From: Calycina herbarum
Taxonomy: Eukaryota; Ascomycota; Leotiomycetes; Helotiales; Pezizellaceae
DNA length: 64,000 bases
Direction of reading: 5' to 3'
NCBI GenBank assembly: GCA_001414485.1
Contig: LLEY01000014.1
Location: 372,001 to 436,000 of the forward strand
Within the stretch, counting starts at the first letter, position 1; the number at the start of each line of letters is the position of its first letter. The position numbers were made by a program, and so were the translations under genes. Shown here piece after piece: positions 48,808 to 60,900 of this stretch. The notes beneath the pieces were generated by a model. The model made no database searches. It was not told where the DNA came from and was given only the letters and a program-made list of their open reading frames with translations.

Positions 48808-49407
48808 TGGCATAGCACGGGCAGAGTACGGCTAGTAAATTAGGGGTGTATAGTTATGATGTGTTGCGATTTCGGCGTTGGGACATACCTGGATGGATTG
48901 GTGGCTGTGTGCTAGGTGCTGCTATGATTTTGCTCATAGGTACATGGCTATGACTTGTAACGAGTCTTCTTGATATTGAGCAATGATTTTTTTACGAAGC
49001 ATTTCTTGATTTGTTTTCTCCCTCACTTCAACACGCTGTTGTGGGTTTTGTCAGGTATATACCAACGACTGTCCCTGTTGAACGTTGTCTAAAATCTTCT
49101 AAAGGATAGATAAGTTGGTTCTCTAAAGTAAAATTTTGTGAAGAATAGATGGAGATATATATTAGGTCCGGCGTCAAATCCTATGTTTCTTTCTATTTCT
49201 TCAGATGATTTGAAAAATTGAAATTAATAAACTCTTTTACTCGTCCAGCTACTGTAACTTCATCTATTTATTTTCATTCTCCCAAATAGCTAGAACATTT
49301 ACATTTATTAAAGAAACAGCAGATGAATACATGACTTATCTCTCTTACAAGCTGTCGCAACTTCATTTGTTCTTTTGCCTTATTCCACATCATCTCGAAA
49401 AATTATA
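48808..49407. other. Convergent intergenic region
   Basis: 600 bp between SMC3 and the first cupin gene. AT-rich, no gene seen. Confidence 0.45.
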
Positions 49408-49983
49408 TTAAAACTTCTTTCTTTTCTCTCCTCCTTTCTCACTTTGCCCCCCTCCCTCCTCGAATCCTACATCCCCTGGAGGGAATGTAGCAAACTGAGC
49501 CATAATCTTCTTCTGCCCCTCCTCACCCATCTTCAACCCCGACTTCATACTAGCAGCCACCATCCTCAAATAATCCACATAATACCCGGGCGTAAGCGTA
49601 TTCAAAAACTCCGCCGGCTCCTCAAACGGATTCGAGAAACTGTGCACTACTTTAATAGGAACCATGACGAAATCCCCTGCGCTGGCATCTACATCCCCTT
49701 CCTCGGTGTGAAAGCGTATTGTGCCTTTGGAGATGTAGAAGCCTTCGTCGTGCATTCTGTGCCAGTGGAGCTTTGGGGGTGTTAGCGAAGGGGTTTGGGT
49801 TGGTGTAAAAAGATGGGGGATGGAGGGACGAACTGATGGACCGGTTGTTTTTGCGGCGATGGTGAGACGGACTAGGCCTAGGCGGTTGTCGGTGAGTTTT
49901 CCGTCTTCGAGGACGTAGATTTGGACGGGTCCCATGTTTATTACTTCTTCTTTTCCCTTTTTGACGAGATTGATGGCTGCCAT
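49408..49983 (-). CDS. Cupin-domain protein
   Basis: The open frame runs 191 codons, but an in-frame intron is likely (49833-49771, 63 nt, GTTCGT...CGCTAAC...AAAG). Removing it gives 170 aa and the compact motif TTGPSLHWHRMHDEGFYI. That matches the first cupin motif with metal ligands H-x-H and Glu; the second motif follows (GDFVMVPIKVVHSFSNP). Single-domain cupins of this type include dioxygenases, isomerases and quercetinase-like proteins, often in catabolic or secondary-metabolite clusters. No cluster is visible here. The substrate cannot be told from sequence. The C-terminus is Gly, Glu and Lys rich. Confidence 0.78.
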   Translation of the reverse strand: MAAINLVKKGKEEVINMGPVQIYVLEDGKLTDNRLGLVRLTIAAKTTGPSVRPSIPHLFTPTQTPSLTPPKLHWHRMHDEGFYISKGTIRFHTEEGDVDASAGDFVMVPIKVVHSFSNPFEEPAEFLNTLTPGYYVDYLRMVAASMKSGLKMGEEGQKKIMAQFATFPPGDVGFEEGGGQSEKGGEKRKKF

Positions 49984-50409
49984 GATGCTCGTGGTGGATC
50001 GAAAATGTCAATTACGAATGAAGAAGCACTCGATCTAAATTTATCAATGTCTTTTGAATTATCTGAGTTTGCGCAGGTAGACCAATTTTCTATACTCCAT
50101 GGTTTCCATCATTTATAAGTAAGATGAACTTCCATGGCGGGGTATTGCTCTGCCCCACTTGCGTCGTATCGGGGTTGTCAAAGTCCGTGTTTTTACTAAG
50201 TCCCGATCAACAGGGCAATTTAATACGTACAATTGTAAGATCTTGTACCAATTCTGGTAAGTCCATCATAGATACGGGCCGTATTCCGGATTTATGTAAC
50301 GGGTTTAAGTGTTTTATGCGCGAGAGAACCTCTGAGGTTGTTCGACTCTTGTTTATGTAAGATACGCGAAGGGAGTGATTCAATTGACGGTTTTCATCCG
50401 GTAGCGTAG

Positions 50410-50531
50410 CTCGTTGTTCCAACGTTATGGTACAATTTTGTATTACCCCAAATACTTTCAGATAATTGCGTAAACTGTTCCAAATTCCTAGAACAATTGT
50501 TTGAATTATTTTAGAAAGTTGGAACAACGAG
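50410..50531. repeat. 122-bp element with 14-bp perfect inverted ends
   Basis: CTCGTTGTTCCAAC at 50410-50423 and its exact reverse complement at 50518-50531. It has no coding capacity. The right end lies within the dispersed repeat shared with 31 kb. It could be a small foldback element. A target duplication was not identified. Confidence 0.55.
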
Positions 50532-50593
50532 ACTAGGAGGAAGGTACGACCCTGGGGTGTGGAGTGCCGCTTTTACTACAATACAACTGCGAG
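50502..50593. repeat. Dispersed repeat, copy 2
   Basis: Similar to 31033-31125 in the same orientation, including the shared TAGAAAGTTGGAACAACGA block. Confidence 0.55.
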
Positions 50594-51207
50594 CCATCCT
50601 CGCGGTGGAGAAGATAAGTAAGTGCCTGTAATTAGGCCAACCCAGGAGACGCGAACCAAATATACACTTTACATACTCGATTATCTGGCTAATTAATACC
50701 CTTCATATCTACTTGTATTTTCAAAACATTTTTGCGCTTTTTCTACGCCAAGTTACTCGGCTTGCTGATTACTGCCATTTATCTTGTTCACTGGGGGCCA
50801 TCGTAAGATTTACGAGCTTGCCCAATGCCAAGCCTATTAAAAGCTTCAATTGAGAAGGTTATGTAGGATAGAGTATTATGTCAGCCATGAGGATTTAGAT
50901 CCTTACAGATCTTCCATGCGGAAGGATGCGAATGTAGTACGGGCTGAAATTTTTCGGGATTTAGAAATGTCCATGGAAGTTAGGAACACCCAAAATTTAT
51001 TTTCTCAAACCACGCTGTTAATCTATATAAGGACGACTGTTCCTGATATTTAAATTTCAGAATCATCATCTACATCGAGAACACCAACACACTCTTCTAT
51101 CCAAACTTCCTCAGAACTCAAAAGTCATCACTTCACAAAGCTCGCTTCGCAAGCTCCCTCCTCAAAAGCAACAAGAAATAAGCAAAAACAACTTTCCAAT
51201 TTCAAAA

Positions 51208-51753
51208 ATGGCTTCCCCACTCCCCCGACCACTCCTCCTCCAAACAACCCACACCAAAGACGGCCACTCAATCTTCGCTCCCCCCATCCACCCCCCACCA
51301 TTCCAACCCTTCGGCCCCTCAACAACCTCCTTCATAACTTTCAACACTACACCAACCCTCCCTATCCCCTCCCCAGTCCTCCCGCAATCTTTTCCTAACA
51401 ATCCCCCAACCTTTCCCAAATGTCCACCAACAGGCCTCGTCTTTGCATCCTCTGATTTTGCCCCTGGTGGCAGAGCTCCTCTCCATAGAACCCCGACAGT
51501 CGACTATTGCATCATCATTTCTGGAGAGATAACCTGTATTCTTGCCGAAAGTGTCGAGGAGATTGGAAAGGGGAAGGCGGAGGAAAGAACGCTTAGGGCT
51601 GGTGATGTTTTTGTGCAGAATGGGACGAATCATGTGTGGGAGAATAGGGGGAAGGAGTGGGCTCGGGTTATGTTTTGTATGGTTGGGGCTGAGAAGATTG
51701 TTCTTCCTAGTGGGCAACTACTTGAGGATACCCAGCCTAGTTTCAAGAAGTAA
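51208..51753 (+). CDS. Cupin-domain protein
   Basis: A single exon gives 181 aa. The C-terminal half is a cupin: GGRAPLHRTPTVDYCIIISGEI forms the first motif (only one clear His) and GDVFVQNGTNHVWENRG the second (Asn-His and following). The N-terminal half is Pro-rich and resembles small fungal cupins of about 180 aa that lack some metal ligands. The reaction is unknown. The 5' leader is notably C-rich. It is divergent from the cupin at 49408-49983 with about 1.2 kb between; the two are not close paralogues. Confidence 0.78.
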   Translation: MASPLPRPLLLQTTHTKDGHSIFAPPIHPPPFQPFGPSTTSFITFNTTPTLPIPSPVLPQSFPNNPPTFPKCPPTGLVFASSDFAPGGRAPLHRTPTVDYCIIISGEITCILAESVEEIGKGKAEERTLRAGDVFVQNGTNHVWENRGKEWARVMFCMVGAEKIVLPSGQLLEDTQPSFKK

Positions 51754-53048
51754 GAAAGGGGTTTGTGATGTGTCGGGAAGTATGATTATGGGTGAGCTCT
51801 TGGTTTTTGATTGTGGCAAAGGAATTGGGGTAGAGGGTTGGAGAGAAGGATAAATAGATTTGAGAATGAAAGGTGTTTTTTAAGCTATCAAAATAGTATG
51901 TTCCCGCGAAAGAGAAAGGGTTCTTTACTCTAGGTTGTGCGAAACAACCTCGAACAATTGAAGTATTTTCCAGAAAGCTTTGAAGAACCACAAACACCGT
52001 TTCTTTGATTCTCCCGAGATTTCTCGGATAATACCCACAACAACCTAGTATTCCTGCTGGAGGCGCGAGGAGTAATTGAGGGGGAAAGATTCCTACGACC
52101 CACCTAACATCTAATCTTTCTTCTATAGAAAATTGAGACGAGAAAGCAAGCTGCACTAACCCAAGTAAGCGAGGGGATGGGATCTTTGGGAAGTTCTCAA
52201 CCTCTGGCCGTTCTCTTCACAGTGCTAAGAAGTAATCGGCGATGAAGTTGTTTCGCTGAATCCGAAGAGTTTTGGTGAGTTTATGTGCCTGACGGTTAAG
52301 CACTTCAGTTAATGTCAATTATCTGACAATTTGGCTTCGGGTTCGACTTGGAAGGGCACCCAAGTTTATGTGCCCAACGATTAGACATTTCAGCCGATGC
52401 CAATGTTCTGGCGATTTAGTTGTTGAGAGCGATTTGTTTTGATTTGAAAGCTCACCAGAGTTAAGGTTAAAGTTTCTCGGTACTCTCCTCAACATCTGTG
52501 CGAAAATAAAAGCCCGAATGGGAATGACGCTGGTGTTTCATAACGGTCGTTCCCCAGTTGCCAAAAGAAACTTCCTATGAAGCACCGTTAGCTTTCCGTA
52601 AAAATGTAGGCGTACGAAAGTCCGAATGTGCAGATGCTGGGTGTGGTTGGTGTTTGGAGTATCGCATGGAAAGAGCACCGGATGGCCTATGCCAGAAAGT
52701 TGAAAGAAAAGAGTATCATATGGTCTATGCTATAGAAGAATGGAAGAAAAGCTCCTATAGAAATGACGAAGTTTACAGGATGTCTAGATGAGGGGTGAGC
52801 GTGAGCTTCAGAAGAAACCTGAAACCATGAGGGGAGGAACAGAATAATAGGTCACGTGGAAGGAAAAGAAGAGCTGTCACGTGTGTGAGGCTCCGAAGTA
52901 GATCCGGATCCGTAGAAGCCCATTCTTTCTCACTACTCTCACCACTTTGGTACAACGACAACAAGAATCCCGAGGGCCCTGTGGTTTGAATCCCATCAAT
53001 TGGCATCCAATCGCTTTCAAAGTACTAGAACTTAGCTTCGGACCAAGT
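51754..53048. other. Intergenic with an imperfect direct repeat
   Basis: No supported gene; the minus frame 51743-52156 and plus frame 52558-52791 show no features. It holds the 85-bp-period repeat below. Confidence 0.45.
52277..52419. repeat. Imperfect direct repeat, period about 85 bp
   Basis: Two units, starting GAGTTTATGTGCC (52277) and AAGTTTATGTGCC (52362), stay similar for about 58 bp (ACTTCAG/ATTTCAG, ATGTCAAT/ATGCCAAT). An old local duplication or part of an unknown repeat. Confidence 0.55.
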
Positions 53049-53443
53049 ATGGCCAGATCCCCCGCTCAACCCATTGAACTTAAGCTATCGACACCAACAC
53101 CGGACCGGCGAGCGTCGAAGCCGTTTGCAATAGTCCGAACATTGCTCTTATTGACAGCCCAACAGAGCCTGAGCCAGCCCGTCTGGTAGTCAAGGCTTTC
53201 AAATGAAAAGATCCGAATGGCATACTAATTGACAGGGCCACCAATCGCAGACAAGTATCGTTCGTCCAAAGTCTCTATATCCCATCGCCGAAGGGCGAGA
53301 ACGGAGACGAAAATTATAGTACGAATGGCCAATCGGGAAGCTTGGAAATTTGTTCTAGCAATACTAGTAGTCTCAATCTGCAATCACCTAGAACAAGGCG
53401 AAAGGCTATTCCATATGAGTGCTTCACGAAGCAGTGTCAATAG
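53049..53443 (+). CDS. Hypothetical protein, weak model
   Basis: Exon 53049-53185 and exon 53236-53443 (intron GTAGTC...CTAATTGACAG, 50 nt) give 114 aa with no recognisable domain. Downstream frames (to 53658) contain a hydrophobic segment (IELTILFLLSLFVRRLV) in another phase, so a further exon or a frameshift is possible. I cannot resolve the structure. It may not be a gene. Confidence 0.3.
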
Positions 53444-54040
53444 CCTCCGTCGGGCGAACACCAACCCTGTCACAACTTTCTATCGAGTTAACCATCTTGT
53501 TTCTGCTTTCATTATTTGTAAGGCGTCTCGTCAAATCTGTCTTGCTTGGCCATCTCCTGCCCCGTGTCCACTCCTCCCAAGACTTGGTTTCCGTTTGGAT
53601 GTTCATCATCAGTCACATAGTATGGGGTAAAAGAACTGTTTCTCATTCGTTTCATTGAAGTGATAGCACTCGCTTCCCCCTTCTCAATAAACTTTGCCAA
53701 GGTCCTATGGTTGGTTGGGCTAAAGTATGTTCTGAAGCAATGACCAATCCGCGCGCTTTCCATTTATTGCATTTCTCTACGCTGATGGCAATTTGGCTTG
53801 GCCTGAGCTTGGTCAATACCGTCCAAGATATTCTGTTTTGTTTGTCGTCTTGCTAGACCGCATTCGTATTTTCAAAGTATAATGGCCTTTGACTTTCCCA
53901 TCAACGGACGCGTGTGAGATGTGGGAGCGCTCCTCCGGCTACTGTCCTGCCATTTATTCAGAGTTCAGAACCTGATTGATATATATATAATGGAACCCAA
54001 CTTCGTCTTTCCATGATCATATCAATTTAATCAGACCGAA

Positions 54041-55432
54041 ATGGCAAACTACCAAAAGATGGGTTCAGATGAAGTTCAGTTCCGACGAGGACGAACACAA
54101 AGACGTGCAATTATAGGAGTTGACAGAGCTGCCGCTGAACGAAATCCATCCAAAGACCGCACCACAACGACAATGGCCACGACGAGTGCTCCTGAGCCAA
54201 CTTCTCCCCCTTTATCAACCACGGCATCGAGAAAACCTGTGACCATTCCAATCGAGTCCGCACTACTACCAGCAACACTTGTTGCCTCGTCGGTATCGAG
54301 CACTTCTACCACAACACCAACCTCACTCCCCAATCTTCCAGAGACAAGCTCGGGATTCCAAGCACCACCAGATAAAGTAGCAACTTCTGGACCTTCTCCA
54401 TCAACACTGCTGGGGATCGGTGTAGGGCGTATGTCACCCCTTCTCAATTCATCCGAGGTTCTACTAACATCCAAAATAGTGACTTTAGCAATTTCCTTGG
54501 TCATTCTCATCTACCTCCTTCGCCGCTGTCACCAGCGTCGTGTTGTCCGTCGTAGCAGACAAGTCACAACTCCAATGCCCCGCGGAAATCGCCAATCAAT
54601 ATGGGGATATGGCCAGACTGATAACTCAGCTGCGCCTTCACCCCGCAATTCCTTTCAATACAACGTCTACATCCCACCAATGGTGCAAAATACACCTTCA
54701 TCAGCCGATATCTTGTTCAAGTCTGGGACAGAAGGGGTCCGTCCAGTGAGGCTGTTTACTCGCAGGGAAAGTCTCCCTCCAACACCACTACCACTTGAAA
54801 GAAAACCAAGTACCGGTGGTGTCATGAATTCAAAGATTTTCATACGACCACTTCCACGAAATGAGATTGGTGCTGCGAGAACATCTGCACTTTGGGTAAA
54901 CCCAAGGCTGCCTCTCCCAGTAGCTCTCCCAACACAAGAAAAGGCAGAGACCCCCCTCAACGCAGACGGGTTTCGCTTCCCTCCCACCTCTCAAGCGAAA
55001 CTCGACAAAGACCAAACCGCAACCCTCAAGGTTCTGAACCACTTCAGCTTCAGCTCCCCAACCGCCTCTACCCTTCACTCACCCATCTCAGCCATCGACC
55101 CAAAAGACCGCGGCGGGTCTGAATTCGACGCCACAGAAACCACTTCCAGTGATGGATGGGCAAACCCAAGTCTTGCTCATAACTCAGTTGGCTTTGCTGC
55201 CAACCTTAGTGCTCCATCTCCACACCCTAAAATAGTCAAATCATCACCACTAAAGACAGAGCTTCTTTCTCCTGCGCTCTTCATGGTTCCTTTACCTGAG
55301 GAAGAGGATATTGAGATCCCAGGAACGTTACCGAGATGGACTGATCCATTGACTTGGGCCAAAGATCAAAGTCGACGGAATGCTAGTCGGAGTGAGGAGG
55401 GAGGACAGGGTCCTGCTTCTGATGCTGTTTGA
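54041..55432 (+). CDS. Single-pass membrane protein, Ser/Thr/Pro-rich
   Basis: The frame is open for 463 codons, but 54429-54479 is very likely an intron (GTATGT...CTACTAAC...TAG, 51 nt, in frame without stops). Splicing gives 446 aa (exons 54041-54428 and 54480-55432) and places Gly-Leu directly before a clean membrane helix (LTLAISLVILIYLL) followed by RRCHQRRVVRRS. Before the helix lie about 125 residues rich in Ser, Thr and Pro with no signal peptide. After it lie about 300 disordered residues. This layout recalls type I or III fungal surface or sensor proteins (WSC-like without the domain). Function unknown. No known domain was recognised. Confidence 0.7.
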   Translation: MANYQKMGSDEVQFRRGRTQRRAIIGVDRAAAERNPSKDRTTTTMATTSAPEPTSPPLSTTASRKPVTIPIESALLPATLVASSVSSTSTTTPTSLPNLPETSSGFQAPPDKVATSGPSPSTLLGIGVGRMSPLLNSSEVLLTSKIVTLAISLVILIYLLRRCHQRRVVRRSRQVTTPMPRGNRQSIWGYGQTDNSAAPSPRNSFQYNVYIPPMVQNTPSSADILFKSGTEGVRPVRLFTRRESLPPTPLPLERKPSTGGVMNSKIFIRPLPRNEIGAARTSALWVNPRLPLPVALPTQEKAETPLNADGFRFPPTSQAKLDKDQTATLKVLNHFSFSSPTASTLHSPISAIDPKDRGGSEFDATETTSSDGWANPSLAHNSVGFAANLSAPSPHPKIVKSSPLKTELLSPALFMVPLPEEEDIEIPGTLPRWTDPLTWAKDQSRRNASRSEEGGQGPASDAV

Positions 55433-56239
55433 ACTTTGGAATTATTTGGTGCTTGGACATGGGTATGGGATTGGTATTGGGATCGGGTGTTATGGGGAAA
55501 TGGAAATGGGGGGTAATGAAATAATGACTTGTGAATGGGGAGTTTCTTAGTTCAGAGTTTTGTTTAATTTTAAGTATACCATAGAACCTCTCAAGAAGGA
55601 GAGGGATAGGAATAGAATACTCAGATAAACTTACTTTTTCACTGATTCTCTTGACCTTTTGCGATACTCTCACAGAAGTTCATTACTCCTTTACACACTT
55701 TTATACCATTATACCATCTCTGAAAGAACTGCGTTGATGATGCATATAGAATGCAATACGTCTGTTGTCTCAAATAGGAAGCGATATCTTCGGTTTCGGA
55801 CCTATCATCATACAGCGAGATGGAGTCCAAAATGTGATACATCTGGGTCATCATCTATGTGACATTATATGTAAAAGAATTCCAAGTCATATGCGCTGGT
55901 CACGGTTATATGTAAAAGGACAACTTGTATGAGAGGAACAAGACCATTTACAACCCTCTCTCAATCCAAGGAGGGACTTGAAATTGAGTAGTTTCTCGAG
56001 GATACTTACGCGAGATTTTCAATTGAATTTTACTCCGTTTGGTATGCAATGCTGTTTTTCAATCAAATGGACCCCTCGGTACCATGGTGAGAGCGTATAC
56101 GAGATATACCCGTATTAGACGGGGATACGAGGAATTTTTTGATTTTTTAATTCTTTAATTATTTAGTGTATGTATACTCTTTTCTTCAAAGTTATAGTAC
56201 ATACATATACATATTCTATGAAATTTAAAGCTATTCTAA

Positions 56240-56575
56240 GGGACTGTTTGGCTCGCACATATTAGTACTTTTTTAAGATATGCACCACCAAAAATAATGG
56301 GGTAATATATAATATATGCATGCACATCATGATGTGCACCAACGTTTGGCTAGCATATATTATAGTACGCACTTTTGCTCGCACTTCCTTATAATATATG
56401 CATCAAGATGTGCACCACTAAGATTCCATAATATAATCTTTTGACCTCTATACCTTCAACTTTTACGTGCATGCACATATTCTCCTACTTGCTCACCTAC
56501 AACTACTTCTGAGCCTACTATAATCACCGGAACTAGTGAAATGTGCACTAAACTTCCTTTGAGCCAAACAGACAC
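56240..56575. mobile_element. MITE candidate with GGCTC/GAGCC ends
   Basis: The left edge GGGACTGTTTGGCTC and right edge GAGCCAAACAGACAC are inverted copies, with 11 bp (CTGTTTGGCTC) identical. The interior repeats related pieces (GTTTGGCTAGCATATATTAT, and GTGCACCA twice). Such ends occur in PIF/Harbinger and hAT MITEs. No clear target duplication was found and the superfamily is open. It is non-coding. Confidence 0.5.
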
Positions 56576-57849
56576 AGTTTATTTCCCCAACCCCCCTCTT
56601 ATTTAACCGACCCACCTAAACACTCACTTTTCACCCCCACCTACTTTTACTACCTAAGAACTTTATAACAGATATTGAAACTGACCCAAAGCCGTAAACA
56701 CGTAAGGAAAATGCCAACGGCGGCAAGGACAGAATAGATAGGTATGACTGTTAATGGTGGATAGAGAGTCATGTTGCTTGTCTCAAGTTCAGTTATGGAT
56801 ACTGGCTTCTTACGAGAGAAGCCTCGCCAGATATTTATACCAAAGTTTTTCCCTAAACTCGTTGCCTCATTTTGCTCTCCGTGCCAGAAACCTGTATATT
56901 CATTGAAAGATTGGCCAAAGCCAAAAATGCCCCAAAACTAGCAACACGGGATAAAGCTGACAACCCTCAGAAATATCAGAAACTGATGGTTTACAAGGCT
57001 TGCATTATTAGACACAAGCCTCAAAATAACCTTCTTATCATTCCTCCATCGATCGCGTCCATTGTGAAGTAAACATTGAATTTTCTCTGGCCTATCTCTC
57101 TTAAACAACGGCGCTATAGCTGTAACATTTATAACTGAAATATGTACTTAACCAATCTTGTTCTAGGAATTAAGTATGTAGCCCCAAAAACCGAAAGATT
57201 CGAAGGATGGGAGTCTGCCAATATCAAAGAGTCGCACATTTCTCAGCCCGGGGCGGGATAGGTTTTCAATGGAGAGCAGGAGAGTTCGCGCATTTCTTGT
57301 AAGAGTCGCACAGTTCTCCCTCTTCACTTGACGTTAAACAACGATATTTAGAACTCGTCCTCGTCCCATCAGGCCCCATTATGTCCCGCTTACCAAAAAA
57401 AGACTCGAGTGAGAGAATTGAGCCTTACCCTGCTAACACCCATTTTTCACTACTTGAATCTATCTGGAATAAAACCGAATGCTGTCCTAGAACTTATAAG
57501 GTAATCAAGGGCTATATTCTCCTGGACCGTTTTTGTACATTTGAAGTGAAAGTATATACTCGCCGAGTAATAACTATACTTAATAGAGAGTAGTAAGTAA
57601 AGATAATAATAAATTTTATCTCATCTCAAATTAGAAGTACTCATTCACTCCTCTAGCTTCAAATATTGCCTTATTTTATACAAGACAGCGTATAAAATTT
57701 GCAGAGTACTATACCTCCTGTATATAACTAACCAACGTATCATATAATTCGCCATATCACTCTAAATACTATAATGAACTTCATCATTCCAACAAGGAAA
57801 ATAATACTCCTACTTTCAAAACATCAGCAAGTACCTACAATAACAATAA

Positions 57850-57975
57850 TTGAACTCTCTCCAGAGATTTTAATGAACCTCTCTTATATATCGACATTCT
57901 TGACTTTGTGGAAATATTCAGCATCGCTCTAATATATAGAGAACTCCATACTACTGTACTCCCCCGCCAATGCTA
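57850..57975 (+). pseudogene. Possible F-box gene relic
   Basis: ELSPEILMNLSYI in one frame continues after a one-base shift as DILDFVEIFSIALIYRELHTTVLPR, together resembling an F-box start followed by its helices. Stops and the frameshift make it non-functional. The similarity is weak and the call tentative. Confidence 0.3.
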
Positions 57976-60900
57976 TAACGTTTAACTTCAATACTATTCA
58001 CTAGGCGAACTGAATACTCTTATTGAGAAACTTGGAAATTCTATTTGGCGTTATTCAGAACGAGAAGCTTAGGTAAAAAGGATGTAGATTGAGTTGTGGT
58101 CAATTATCAATCCTCCAGACTTCGCAAATGTCTCTTCTCTTCTCGATACCTTTCAAATCCCCCTCGTTCTAATCTCTTTATTTAATTTCCATGAATTTCG
58201 AAATACCTGAAAATGCTCTCCGTTTGTGGTTTTCAGAAAGAAACCAACTCTAATAATCTTCAAGTTTTAAGTCTTAGTGATTATACTATACTCGAGCGCG
58301 ATTTCAATCCTTTTTTCCCCCTCATATCCAGCTCTTTAGCAATGAAAAGTAAAAAGAAGTCCATTGCTCAAGGAAAAAAAAACCACAGCGAATATCAAAA
58401 GGTGGTTCTCGGCACTACACGAGTTCACACATATAGATGATAAAAAATCTCGCTCCAAGTAGTTATTTCCGTATGCCCTTTCCCCCTCCCCCTAAAGGTG
58501 GTCTGGTCATTCTTACTCACTGTTTTTAAACTCCTGAGTGAATGACTAAAAACGTATGGCAATTTGTTGCTCAGTAATGCATAGATTCTATCACACGTTT
58601 AGATCTGTTGCACTTTTCAATACTGTGAGGTACTAAGTTTAGTAGTAAACTGATGTTTTTATATTATATCACGTTATGTTATATTACAATTAAATAACCC
58701 AAAGCTCGAAGTAGATTCGAAACCTGAAGACGTAAATCATTAGAGGAATTAGAAGGATGTTATATACTCTAACAACTGTCTCTTAACTAAAAATTGAAAG
58801 AGATAAGATATAGAGAGAAGACACGCATTGAGAATAGGCTTTGTTTAGTCTCGATGGAGGAACGGAGGATTAAGGGGTTGTAGTACTTTTATAGTTGAAA
58901 AGAGTGGTGATTAAGGAGATATAGTCCGAGACTCCAAGAATAAGATCAAGTGGCTGGGGAATCCTGAAGTGTGAAAGAATTTATTTTGAGATGTAAAGAT
59001 CTAACTCGAAGTAAGGGAAAGAGCGTAGCCCAGCCCAGCTTGGCTAAGCCGAAATGATTTAGAGAATTAAGTAATCGTTGTCTGATAAGCAGACACAAAT
59101 CATGCTGCGATACGATGAATCGCCACACCCGCCTAGAGGTTAAGAAAGACGACTGTGTTAGAACAGAAACGACCATAGAAACCAAAAATAAATGACTGGG
59201 TAATCAATATCTTACACGCGAGCTTTCCAGCCTTCACATACTTACAAGTAAGCTGTCAATCATTCCACGAGTAAACCAAGAGTAAACCAAGAGTTACTCG
59301 TGAGTAAGCTGCTAATTAATTAGAAAGTAACGGCATTTACTATCTCCTCCTCTATTTTTATATAAACAGTTATCTATAATAATCTAAAGACACTCCTAGA
59401 AAATCAAGTGTTCTAGATAATAGTATTACCCTTTCGAAGTCCCGCACGATACATGAGAGCAGAGTAGAGTAGAGTAGAGTCGCGGTAATTACTTGGTTAT
59501 ATCGCCTTTGTCGAGGCGGGAATTTTCGAATTCTTGTTTTGAAGTGGGGTGGGGTGGGGTGGTGTGGAGGCGTAGTTGACCGGGACGTTTTGAGGGGAGG
59601 AGCGACGGTGCGTCTCTAGAAACCTGGAAGCAATATAAGAACGGAGAAAGAGGTGCTCGTAGTAGAAGAAGAGACAATGAATTTTGATGTTTTATTTCGG
59701 GCTTCTGGTTTTCTCGCGGTGAGTTATGTGGATGAGAGACGGTACCTGACTGCCACGCGTGGAATGCTTATTTCTCTTCGTGCAAGGAAATGAGAATTAT
59801 GATATGAGGAGGGATACTTTTCTTGATCTACCTTATTTATCGCGTTGATTGGAGGAGACTGTTTAGTGGCTTACCCGGGTAAACTAATATGTGGGAGGGG
59901 GGATTATGAAAGATACGCGGACCTTATATATAGTATAAGAGATACAATTATCTTGTGGTTAACGTCGGGACTGACCCTAATAAACTAATAATATCTATAC
60001 AACTACATGGAGCGAAACATGCAATTGTAAGACGATTCGAGGAAAAACCGACGCTTACTCTGACAGTGGTATGGGCCAAACAAGCTTTTCCAAACAACAG
60101 CAAGTTGACTTTCAGAACACATCTGATTGGGCAGTGCGTGTAAATACCCGGTAAGTTGGTTCAAGGGAATGAGGGGTAAGCATAGGGAAGAACTTCCCGC
60201 AGACCCGATCCCATGTATTGGTGACAACACCGAACATCTTTTCAAGTCTGGAAGGTGGGACAAAGAAAAGGAATTGTTGGGATTGCTGGCTGTGCGGTGT
60301 AATTGTTGGAGACGTTTCCGTTTCCGTCTCACGACAGATTGGTGTGGCACACCTGGAGTTCTGCAGATGCAGAAGGCTGGATTGAGTAAGTTGGAGGGCT
60401 TCTTTTCTTGGAAATTGTTCTCCTGAGCACCGCACCTCCTGAGTAGACTCCACGTGGGAGTAATTCGAGTCCGGTACACGGGCCACATTTACACCAAAAA
60501 AGTGGTCTTGGCGCGGCCTTGAATTTCTCCTACGTGGAGGTAGAGAACTTGGGGGGAAATAATTGGAGTGTACAAGTGGAAACCCGGGTACTGTTACTAC
60601 TGTAGTGCTTAGGAATACAGTGGGCTTACCCATATTGACGTTGAGCTCACTAAGAATAATAGCTAAGAATAATAGCCTTCTCCTCGAGATCTATTGGATG
60701 CTCCGCCTACTCAGCACAGGTCAGTTATGGCCGAATGACTCGGCCTACTTACTGACATTATTTTCCAGGCGAGGGATGACACCGGAGAGGCTAAGTGAGA
60801 CATTTTAATTGGTGGGTCTTTGGCCACTCCACCACTCGACGGAGGATTTCTCCTAATACGAAGTACGAACCCCATTAAATCCAAAAGCTAATTTATTTCC

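Larger units (their letters stand above)
49984..51207. other. Intergenic with inverted and dispersed repeats
   Basis: Region between the divergent cupin genes. It contains the 14-bp inverted repeat and dispersed-repeat copy 2 described separately. A 106-codon minus frame (50207-50527) covers the repeat and starts MFQLSKIIQ, like a 62-codon minus frame over the related copy near 31 kb (MFQLSRVIQ). This reflects the shared repeat rather than a gene. Confidence 0.45.
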
